A DNA stretch of 46,641 bases from Bacteroidaceae bacterium (GTDB lineage: Bacteria; Bacteroidota; Bacteroidia; Bacteroidales; Bacteroidaceae). A program made the translations under genes and the position numbers. Every line of letters begins with the position of its first letter. Within the stretch, counting starts at the first letter, position 1. The notes beneath the pieces were generated by a model. The model was not told the DNA's origin and made no database searches. It saw only the letters and a list, made by a program, of their open reading frames with translations. Shown here piece after piece: positions 33,201-40,473 of this stretch. The stretch spans positions 1 to 46,641 of the forward strand of contig CAAGLF010000007.1 in NCBI GenBank assembly GCA_900770705.1. Reading direction: 5' to 3'.

Positions 33201-36200
33201 GTCAGTTGTTCTCCGTCGCAGAAGACGTGGTAACCTATGGGCAAGGTCTCTGTCTGGGCACCGGGCGAGAGATGGATGGCCATATTGAAGTTTCCGTTCT
33301 CGAATCCCAGATAGGAAGAGGGCACCCAAGTTGTTCCGTCCGTCGACATCAGATTGCCTTTGGCCTCGACAAAACTGCTTCCGTCCACACCAACGGGCCG
33401 TATGCCGGCCAAGTGGGAAACGAGGAACGACACAATGTAGTCGTGTCCGTACTCTATGGTAACCGGCGAGGCGAGTGCCACGGTGTTGTAGGCGCCGTAG
33501 GTGAGTGTCTGGCTGACCTTTTGCGACGTAATGCGTTTGCCATCCCTGAAAATCTGTAGAGTCAACGACTGACAATGAGCATTGACAAACAGACTGACGC
33601 TGTCGAGCACCATACCGCGGCGGTTGGTGAGATCTTCGGCCGTGAAGGCATTTCCTATCCAGAAGTATCCGCCGTCGATCAGGCCGATGGCGTCGCTGTT
33701 TTCGCCGTTGTCCCAGCGCAGGGTGGCGGCCTCGGCCATTCCAGCGGTGGGCAACTGCCATGTCAGGGCCACGTCGCTGTTGTGGGAGAGGGTGGCAGTC
33801 AGTCCGAGCGGTGCGAAATAGGCGGCTCCCACCTGTACGAAAATCTCTGCAGGCTCGGAAGCGAGCGATGTGCCGGCTTCGTAGTCAGCCTTGACGGTAT
33901 AGGTATAGGTTCCTCGTACGAGTTGTGTGTCGACGTAAGAGCGCGACTCGGCACCGAGTGTCGCTATTAGTTCGTTGTTCCTGTAGACTAAGAAATGCGC
34001 AGCGCCTTCATTTTTCCACGTCAGTGCCACGGTACTGTTGTCCTGTAGCGTGGCTGTCAGCTCGGTGGGGCGCGGAGTGGTCGATTCTGTGGTGGCTGTC
34101 ACGCGGACAGGGATGTCTTCCACTCCTGTCTCGGGATTTGTGTGCAGGCGGAGCGTTGTCTGTTCCGTTTGGCCCACAGTTGTGTTCAGCGTATGGTATG
34201 TCACGTCGATGTCCTGCGTGTCTCCCGCCTGGATGTGACCGCTCTTGGGAGAGTATTCCAGCCAGGTTCCGGCGTCGCAGAGGCGGTAGGCGAAGATTCT
34301 CGACGGAGATTGCTGTAAGCAGCCCACGAGGGAGAGCGAGCCGTCTTCTATGCTTGTGGTTGTCGAGAGGCCGCAAATGTTGTTGGCGCCGCGGGTTGCG
34401 CTTCCCACCTTGTAGCCGGGAATATCAATGGCCGAGTGAGTGACACCGGTCAGGCGCATCGTGCCGACGTTGTACTGTGCTATCTGCACGTTGTCCACTT
34501 CGTTGATTCCGTCCACGACCTCGTTCGCCATCCAGAGGTATGGGCCGCCGGGCGTCACGTTGTCGTAGGCGGCACCATATACGCTCATTTCCTGCTCGTT
34601 GCTGATGTTGCGGAAGCTGACGGTGACCTTTCCGTTCCTGTCAACGCGGCCGATGTTCGTGAAGGTGCCCACCCAGAACTGGTCGTTGTCAGAGTCGTAG
34701 GCACAATGGGTGATTTTCAGCGAGGGCTCGCTGTCAATGGTGATTTCGCGCACAAGACGCTTGTTTCTCAGGTCGAGCTGGAAGATCACGTTGCTATAGT
34801 CGCTTCCGTAGAAGTATGTTCCGTCGAACGCGAGGTCGTATAGTTTGTAGTACATGCCTGGCACGTTGAACTCTTCTATGAATTGTCCGTTTCTGTCGTA
34901 CTTGAAGTACTTGCCAAGGTAGTACCACGAGGCCGTGTAGTAGTACTCTCCGTCGAAAGCCACGCTGCTCTGGATGTCTCCCGAGGCGTCGAACGACTGT
35001 TGCACCTCCCAGCGGCGGTCTGTCTGGCCCGACCCGGCTGCGTAGAGTGGTGTCAGATGCCAGTCGAGGCCGCCGTCGCCGGCATTGTGCAGGCTGAGCG
35101 TTTCCTGATGAGTGCTCTCTGTGGGCATTTCCACAGCCAACTCGTTTTTGTCCGGCTGGAGCAAGGGGGCCGTGACAGCCGCTGTAAACGTATTTCCTTC
35201 GGCCTGTCCGATTACCCAAGTGCTGCTGTAGACATTGCAGTCGGGGCGGATGATGTTCACCTGCCACGTTCCCTGTTCGATTTTGTCGAACAGAATGTGA
35301 CCTTCGGCGTCGGTGGTGGTGTCGATGACGGCCCCGTGGTCGGCTGTGAGCTGTACGGGGCAGTCGGCCATCGCTCTTCCGCCTTGCTGTACCGTCAGTA
35401 GGGCGGTGGCCCATATAGGATTCCACACCTTTATGTCGTCGACGTACCAATAGTTGATATAGTAGGCGTCGGCTCCGAAGGCGCGGAAGCGGATGCGGAA
35501 CAGCTCTGCGCCGTCGAGATAGGGCGACAGGTCATACTCGTGGATACGCCAGTTGAAGCTGCCGCCGTCGTTGCCTATCTTGTCTATGCTTTGCCATATT
35601 GTTCCGTCGGTGCTGATTTCCACTGCCAGCGTGTCGGCCGTACTTTTCGTGTCGTTTTCCAGCCGTAGTTCGAAGCGAAGCCGGGTGTTGTCGGGCGTAG
35701 TGGTGCGCAGTTCCTTGGAAGTAGCACTTTGTGAGTAATCTGTCAGTCGGGAGTAGCAGTATGTCAGTGCGGGGTCTACTAGTCCGTAAGGGTAGTAGTC
35801 GGTTCCCCATTTGTTTTCGTTGCCCTGCTCGTCCTCGTCTACGTTCCAGTTGTCCGTATTGAGGATGTTGGAGTCGAAACTGTCGAAGAAGGGGAGCAGG
35901 CGTATGTCGGGAACTTCCACTTCGAGCGGTTCCGAAACGTCCGACGTCGTACCATCGGTCAGTAGTGCCTGCACGGAGTAAGTGTAATGGCCGTAGTCGG
36001 GCACGGTGTCGGTGGCATAGACGGATGTCAGGGGCTCGTCGTTCACTGCCGCGCCGTCGCGGAACAGGCGGAAGCCTGTCACCGGATTGCTGGCGGCTAT
36101 GCGGGGGCGGATGGCGTTGGTGCCGATGAAAATGTCATCGAGCATCAGGATGAACGCCTCCTGCGAGATGCAGTTGATGCACACGTATTTGGCCTCTTTC

Positions 36201-36922
36201 GGGATAGTGTAGCTTTTCAGTTCCCACGTGGCGGCTACTTCCTCGTAGTCTCCCTCCTGCACGAACACGAAGTCCGAAGGCCGGTTGCCCCCGGTGGAAT
36301 AACCTACGCGGATCCGCTCCAGTCCATATTGCTCAGTGTAGCTCTTGGCTTGGAAACTGAATTGGAAATCGCGGCTGAAGTTCAGTTCGGGGGAGACAAT
36401 GTAGTCGTTGTTGCCTCCGTCAACGGTGAAGGCAGCCAGGAATTTCTTCCCCGAATAAGGCTGAATGTTCGGCCACGCCTCGGTAGAGGGTACGGTCTTC
36501 GAGGGATTCATCACGATGAAGGCCATTTTCTGCCCTTGGTTGGGGAAGGCAGCTGCCGTCCACGTATAGGTGTCTTCGTTGTCCTGGTCGAAGTAGGTCC
36601 AGCCGATACTTCCCGGCGAATTGATCACGAAGTCGCTATGCTCCTCGAAGTCCTCAAAGAAACCGTCGGTGGGCTCGGCCGATGTCCAGCCCAGCTTCAC
36701 CGCTTTGTTGTCAATGTCGATGACACGCAGGCCGTAAGGCGTCGGTTGGTCTGCACTCTCGGCTGCCCTGGCCGGTGCGGCTGTGGCATATTGCTGGGCC
36801 GTAGGCGGTGCGGCGGGTACGGCAGGCTTCACCTTGGCGGTTTGTTGTCCGGCGACCCCGCCCGACAGGCAGAGCACTGCTGTCAGCAGGAATGTCCGGA
36901 TGCTGCGAAAAGAGTGTTTCAT
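30251..36922 (-). CDS. Giant secreted fibronectin III/cleaved-adhesin protein, T9SS-type
   Basis: The 2223-residue protein has a signal peptide (about 1-25) and then a mosaic. It has cleaved-adhesin/choice-of-anchor-J domains like those of Porphyromonas gingipains and HagA (about 60-270, 345-500 and 1640-1800, the first opening FFEDFEEHSDF). Six fibronectin-III-like repeats of the G-Y-x-V-Y-R-N-G-E type lie near 290, 976, 1231, 1574, 1809 and 2094. There are two propeller-like regions (about 610-870 and 1300-1560) and two similar beta-sandwich domains (about 1035-1200 and 1880-2030). The last 70 residues resemble a T9SS type A sorting domain (VYVYNAAGQLQ, then PEGIYVVRA). No enzyme motif was found, so an adhesin or matrix-binding role is inferred. 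No promoter of its own is evident. Confidence 0.85.
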   Translation of the reverse strand: MKHSFRSIRTFLLTAVLCLSGGVAGQQTAKVKPAVPAAPPTAQQYATAAPARAAESADQPTPYGLRVIDIDNKAVKLGWTSAEPTDGFFEDFEEHSDFVINSPGSIGWTYFDQDNEDTYTWTAAAFPNQGQKMAFIVMNPSKTVPSTEAWPNIQPYSGKKFLAAFTVDGGNNDYIVSPELNFSRDFQFSFQAKSYTEQYGLERIRVGYSTGGNRPSDFVFVQEGDYEEVAATWELKSYTIPKEAKYVCINCISQEAFILMLDDIFIGTNAIRPRIAASNPVTGFRLFRDGAAVNDEPLTSVYATDTVPDYGHYTYSVQALLTDGTTSDVSEPLEVEVPDIRLLPFFDSFDSNILNTDNWNVDEDEQGNENKWGTDYYPYGLVDPALTYCYSRLTDYSQSATSKELRTTTPDNTRLRFELRLENDTKSTADTLAVEISTDGTIWQSIDKIGNDGGSFNWRIHEYDLSPYLDGAELFRIRFRAFGADAYYINYWYVDDIKVWNPIWATALLTVQQGGRAMADCPVQLTADHGAVIDTTTDAEGHILFDKIEQGTWQVNIIRPDCNVYSSTWVIGQAEGNTFTAAVTAPLLQPDKNELAVEMPTESTHQETLSLHNAGDGGLDWHLTPLYAAGSGQTDRRWEVQQSFDASGDIQSSVAFDGEYYYTASWYYLGKYFKYDRNGQFIEEFNVPGMYYKLYDLAFDGTYFYGSDYSNVIFQLDLRNKRLVREITIDSEPSLKITHCAYDSDNDQFWVGTFTNIGRVDRNGKVTVSFRNISNEQEMSVYGAAYDNVTPGGPYLWMANEVVDGINEVDNVQIAQYNVGTMRLTGVTHSAIDIPGYKVGSATRGANNICGLSTTTSIEDGSLSLVGCLQQSPSRIFAYRLCDAGTWLEYSPKSGHIQAGDTQDIDVTYHTLNTTVGQTEQTTLRLHTNPETGVEDIPVRVTATTESTTPRPTELTATLQDNSTVALTWKNEGAAHFLVYRNNELIATLGAESRSYVDTQLVRGTYTYTVKADYEAGTSLASEPAEIFVQVGAAYFAPLGLTATLSHNSDVALTWQLPTAGMAEAATLRWDNGENSDAIGLIDGGYFWIGNAFTAEDLTNRRGMVLDSVSLFVNAHCQSLTLQIFRDGKRITSQKVSQTLTYGAYNTVALASPVTIEYGHDYIVSFLVSHLAGIRPVGVDGSSFVEAKGNLMSTDGTTWVPSSYLGFENGNFNMAIHLSPGAQTETLPIGYHVFCDGEQLTTEPVSDCNYADVLSGEGTHLYEVASVYADGGQSARTDAVEVRISALGTPQAPSLLRAEVEHNSTVSLRWNIPLAEQSSLPVDISKSKATCRENYPEYVFSFKGAVNSEFGIASDGEHLYTSVYSSNGIVNRYSLDGNFEESICVDPYLSGIRNLTYDGQDFYAVNTDASIYRLNLAEPAVADTIVISEIGRHIAYVPTLAEGKGGFEVGDWETSIYVSKNGAKLGNGPVYKGASGTAYYDGTLYAFEQGYEHPYTICRYDQESGRLLQTIDLKEYEEVSPVSGSTAGGLSIVQTKEGLKLLAAALQEPTGTRFFFFDLGSVPGLAGYNVYRNGEKVNETPIPYRYFAETQTRPGTYTYEVETVYIDGTTSARSQEATVEILEAGLCDAPVDVKARTASYGYDAIISFVDPTSLAADIYESAELTEAGEAFEGIGWDNPGGAWKATAIDAWQGEHSLTCDTYDEARLTLSTEEQTEDFSFAFVARNTNDLRQTTAAIKILVSASGDNSSDYRMLATVSPTEAWQQYSFDIPAGTTHIQLLHESGTAAVLLDALSVGSDGTVYAYDIYRNGEKINDTPVSGVSYIDRNLPCGDYTYAVSAYYESSCASERSEEVALQVRYDASAQAPGPLTVEPTDEGNLLRWSAPALGDAQTLSWHSGTPHAAAGMPSGGAYWAGVLWPAENLRPYASRSLSEVEVYINQLPDALFLLVYEGDELVHSQFVPSLRQYSYNRIPLSRPLPINSERNLKVVVYVEHNEISVPIGYDEGPAKTGRGDLYSSDGVTWETLTDNNIDGNWNISLLLKAYADAAAQTEPTAAAESYLPQSAGSHQAAARLQSAAMHTTVAAVPYFVGYNIYCNSEQLNTAPYGETSYLDCEEHVGRYYEYQVAATYSDGTEQTTDKVRILATGLHTADGTTATLRTTGTHLCIEGLPEGADVYVYNAAGQLQTRRQAAHSQCSIDTYGWPEGIYVVRAAGLNAKISLSR

Positions 36923-36960
36923 AAGTATGTTGTCTGTGTTGTTGCTTGAGTGGAATTTCG

Positions 36961-37042
36961 TACTGCGGCGTTAGGAAAAATTTCTGCGGCGAAAGTTCTG
37001 ATTTCTGTCGAGATAATTTTTCGGGACGCCGCGGAAGTTTTG
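36961..37042. repeat. Dispersed intergenic element between M6 protease and fn3 gene
   Basis: A copy sharing a 26-base string (36972-36997) with the copy near 30100 and a near-identical AATTTTTCGGGACGCCGC block with the left-edge repeat. GCGGCG at 36986-36991 can pair with CGCCGC at 37027-37032. It fills most of the 130-base gap between two minus-strand T9SS cargo genes. Confidence 0.7.
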
Positions 37043-37052
37043 TCGATGTAGT

Positions 37053-40000
37053 TCACGGGCGGAGCAACTTCTGCGTCTGTATGCCGCGGGAGCCATCTGT
37101 CTTCACCATCCAGGGGCCGGAGCCTTTCGGCAGACGGATGGCCACACGTTCTGACGGGGCGGTAAGGGAGCGTATGGCCACGCCGGCCGCCGTGTAGACC
37201 GTCACTCGTGCGCCTGGCTCCAAGCCTGAGAGTTGCAGCCACCCGTCCAAGAGGCGTACCGACACCTTCGCCTGACACTCGGGGCCGGAAATGCCTGTGG
37301 CGTCGTACTGGAAGAAGGCAGGAGCCGAAGCATCGTAGTAGAGCAGGCCGTCGCCGGCATAGACTTGCAGCGCATATTTCTTGCCGCTCGTAAACTCGTT
37401 TTCCTCCGCCTCGTCAATGGTCAGCGAAGCACCGTCTACCGTGCCCGAAGCCAGCGTGTTCCACACCGTACCGTCGTTGTAGCAGAGTGTGAAGTAGCGT
37501 AAGCGCAGGTTGCGGCCGCCGTGTGCGCACGATACGCGCATACGCTTGTACGTCTTGCCCTCGAAATAGTTCTCCAGCAGCATTTCCTGCCCCTCACTAT
37601 CGAAGGAGGAAATCTTGGTGATGGGACCGACGGTCTCCCAGCGTTCGCCGTCTTCCGTACCCTCGATGGTCAGCACACTTGTGCCCACGGGACCAGACGA
37701 GGTGAGGTAGAACATACAGTTGGTAATGCCGTCGGGATATTCGCGGGTGGTCACGCTTCCGCTTCCTGTAAAGGTAAGGTTGCCTACCTGCACGTCCACG
37801 TCGCCTTCCACCAGTTCATAATCGCTTTCCGGCACAAAGATGGCACCGTTGTTCACTGTTTCTGTCACTTCAGACAGCTCTGCCATATACTTTACGGCGC
37901 CATCGACGTCCGTCCATTCAGCCTTCAGCTGATGTTCGCCCTCCAGCGTGAAGCGGGTCACGGCCGGAGTCTCCAGTTTCTGCGTCAGATATACCTGCCA
38001 GAGCCAGAGATTGCTCTGCAGCTTCTCCGAAGAACAAACCAAGGCCACATAAATCTCCTGTCCGGCGTAGTCGCTCAAGTCTACCTCTTCAGGAACAGCT
38101 GTTCCAAAGTTGTCGGCAAACGAGAAGCGCTTGACAAGATGGAAATCCTCCACCTCCCGTGTGCGGGTTGATACGTAGACATCAAGTTGCTCCACGCTGG
38201 TCATATCCGTCACGCCGCGCACGAAGAACAATGCGCCATGCGCAGGCACCTTCATACGCGAGGACACCAGCCAGTCGTCGGCATTGTTCCAGTAGTCGCT
38301 GACATAGACGATAGCCTCGGTGTTCTTGTCGAAAGTCCAGCTGCTGCCATCACCATTGTGGTCGACGATTTTCCAACAGTCGAGCTCGCCGTTGGTCCAG
38401 GAGCGGAAATCGCCTACATAGGGAGCTTTGGCCACTTGACACTCGGTGCGGAAGGGGATGGAAGCACCGTAGACGAAACTTCCGTCCTCAAGCTGCATAA
38501 ATGCACGGACGTAATAGTTTGTGCCAGGTATCAGTCCGGCGAGCGTGGTCTGCACCTCCGATGCCACATCCAGCTCTATCAGTTCGTCGTTCTCCACCGT
38601 GGGGAAGTCGTCCAGTCCCCAGCAGAATCCCATCGTCAGCACTTCCTGTGTCGTACTTTCGATTTTCGCGGAGATATTGACGCTTTTGTCGGAAATATCG
38701 GCTACTGTCGGTGCGAAAGTGCGGATAATAGCGGGCATTTCGATACCGCCGCATACCTGGAAAAGCACGTTGCCGTCTTCTTCGCGGATGTTTGTCACCG
38801 GAATGCCCAGTCCCTCGTTCGCCCAGTTGCGGCAGGCCGGCGTAGTGTCGTCCGTGAATGATGTATTGCTCGATCTGCCGGGAAAAGTGTCGCCGTTGCG
38901 TGACGTGGCGTCGTCGATGTTGTCGGCGGCAACGATGTACATACAGCGGTGGCGGGCATTATTGTTCGGACCGTTGTAGTCCCAGTATTTTTCTACCATC
39001 TCGTCGGTGTGGTCGTAGTGGTAGATGAGCAGACCGTGGGCGGGAATATACCTGTCCCAGCCAGTCTGCTGCCTGTTTTCGAAAAAGAACCACTCTTCGC
39101 CCGTTCCCGCCTCGCGATGAGGCTGTGCGTCAATATAGCGGGCCACATTCTCGCTCAGGGGAGCCAGTGTCACATCCTCGGCGGCCTTCAGTTCCGTCGG
39201 AGTGAGCCAGCCCATCTGCATACGTTCAAAGGCCATCAGCCCGGCGGGCGTACGGCTGTCATTGTTGTAGCTGCCCGAGGCATAGAGGCAGTAGTCGCCG
39301 GGGTCAAGTCCGTATCCGTCGGTGTAGTCGTCCGTGTCATACATATCTTTCAAGCCCAGTATGTGACCGAACTCGTGCGTAAATGTTCCTATGCCGTCGA
39401 TTGCGTTGCCGCTGGCGCCCACCAGTTCGGCGGAGCAGGAGTAGTTGTCGATTTTTATGCCGTCGATTTCAAAAATGTCATCGCCCATATTCCACGAATG
39501 AGGCCACATATCGTCGTCGTTGCCTGTGGAGGCTTCGCTATAACCGGCATAGATGATATAACAGTTGTCCATCCAGCCGTCACCGTCGTTGTCGAAACGG
39601 CGGAAGTCGAGATCGGGATACAGAGCTTTGGCCTTCTCACACGCTTCGCGCACCATTTCGCGTGGATTGACGTCACCGCCATCCGAGGCACTGTTTTCGG
39701 CGTAGTACACAAGGTCGTTGTCAAGCTCAATGGGCTCGATGACGGTAAAGTTGGGCACGAACTGCCCCGTGGAGTTGTCGCGGTAATAATCCTTGACGCT
39801 GCCCGTGGCACCATTGGCCGAGTAGCCGGCTTCGTTCAGCCAGTTGTCGAATTCAATGGCCGTGTGCTGACATTTTACGTCCTGGAAATTCACAAGGATG
39901 ACCAGATACTGGCTCTCTTCGGCCGTTTCCGCTAGACGCGCGGGCTTACGGCAGCGCACCTGTCGCGGCAATACGGTGCGCGGAGCGCGGAGCAAAGGCC

Positions 40001-40382
40001 TTGTAAGGCCGTTGCTGGAAGCATTGGCCCCGAGGTTGGAAAGCGTCTTGCCTATGGGCGTCGTGCGCGACAGGTATGCCTGCTCTTCGGCCGTGCGCTG
40101 GTCGGGCGTGCTTACGCGTAGGGTAGTGGGTCTTCTCTGCCCTGTGGCGGCATCGTAGTCCATATAACGGAAAAAACCATCGCGGCTACGCTGTATCAGG
40201 TATCCGTCGATGGTGGTCGTATAATGGAAGTTTTCGTTTCCGTGTAGGCGGATGGAGATTGTTGTACCGTCCGGCAGTTTTACACTGATGGGCTTGGGAT
40301 TGGCTTTGATGGCAAAAGCTTCTGCTCCTACCGCCAGCGAGAACAGGGCAGCGCACACCAGTTTCTTGAAGGTTGGTTGCAT
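37053..40382 (-). CDS. Secreted M6 family metalloprotease, T9SS-type
   Basis: The 1109-residue protein starts with a signal peptide (about 1-24) and a prodomain-like region opening with KPISVKLPDGTTISIRLHGNE, as in Bacteroidetes M6 proteases. The catalytic domain has His336-Glu-x-x-His340-x-x-Gly-x-x-Asp in THEFGHILGLKD, the zinc motif of immune-inhibitor-A-type peptidases. A fibronectin-like domain (about 550-640), a choice-of-anchor-J-like domain (about 665-810), further beta domains and a C-terminal T9SS-like sorting segment (last 70 residues, TVYTAAGVAIRSL) follow. The start at 40382 is chosen because the signal peptide begins there. It lies 91 bases after the PPC-like gene, in the same direction. 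Confidence 0.9.
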   Translation of the reverse strand: MQPTFKKLVCAALFSLAVGAEAFAIKANPKPISVKLPDGTTISIRLHGNENFHYTTTIDGYLIQRSRDGFFRYMDYDAATGQRRPTTLRVSTPDQRTAEEQAYLSRTTPIGKTLSNLGANASSNGLTRPLLRAPRTVLPRQVRCRKPARLAETAEESQYLVILVNFQDVKCQHTAIEFDNWLNEAGYSANGATGSVKDYYRDNSTGQFVPNFTVIEPIELDNDLVYYAENSASDGGDVNPREMVREACEKAKALYPDLDFRRFDNDGDGWMDNCYIIYAGYSEASTGNDDDMWPHSWNMGDDIFEIDGIKIDNYSCSAELVGASGNAIDGIGTFTHEFGHILGLKDMYDTDDYTDGYGLDPGDYCLYASGSYNNDSRTPAGLMAFERMQMGWLTPTELKAAEDVTLAPLSENVARYIDAQPHREAGTGEEWFFFENRQQTGWDRYIPAHGLLIYHYDHTDEMVEKYWDYNGPNNNARHRCMYIVAADNIDDATSRNGDTFPGRSSNTSFTDDTTPACRNWANEGLGIPVTNIREEDGNVLFQVCGGIEMPAIIRTFAPTVADISDKSVNISAKIESTTQEVLTMGFCWGLDDFPTVENDELIELDVASEVQTTLAGLIPGTNYYVRAFMQLEDGSFVYGASIPFRTECQVAKAPYVGDFRSWTNGELDCWKIVDHNGDGSSWTFDKNTEAIVYVSDYWNNADDWLVSSRMKVPAHGALFFVRGVTDMTSVEQLDVYVSTRTREVEDFHLVKRFSFADNFGTAVPEEVDLSDYAGQEIYVALVCSSEKLQSNLWLWQVYLTQKLETPAVTRFTLEGEHQLKAEWTDVDGAVKYMAELSEVTETVNNGAIFVPESDYELVEGDVDVQVGNLTFTGSGSVTTREYPDGITNCMFYLTSSGPVGTSVLTIEGTEDGERWETVGPITKISSFDSEGQEMLLENYFEGKTYKRMRVSCAHGGRNLRLRYFTLCYNDGTVWNTLASGTVDGASLTIDEAEENEFTSGKKYALQVYAGDGLLYYDASAPAFFQYDATGISGPECQAKVSVRLLDGWLQLSGLEPGARVTVYTAAGVAIRSLTAPSERVAIRLPKGSGPWMVKTDGSRGIQTQKLLRP

Positions 40383-40410
40383 AAGAGATGGTTTCGTGAG
40401 AAAAACGGGG

Positions 40411-40445
40411 AAAGGATGGAGCAAGAAATCCTTGCTCCATCCTTT
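40411..40445 (-). terminator. Terminator or attenuator between PPC-like gene and M6 gene
   Basis: A perfect 15-bp stem (40411-40425 with 40431-40445) with a 5-base loop starts 28 bases after the PPC-like gene's stop and ends 28 bases before the M6 start. On the minus strand it is followed by CCCCGTTTTTC. No TAnnTTTG box is seen for the M6 gene in the 91-base gap, so partial read-through is likely. Confidence 0.75.
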
Positions 40446-40473
40446 GGTTAATTCAGTCGGAGTGTGTCATAAA

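Noticed and set aside
26848..36997. Identical 18-26-base strings considered as a CRISPR array or insertion-sequence ends
   Set aside because: Copies are kilobases apart without regular spacers, and no cas or transposase gene and no target-site duplications were seen.
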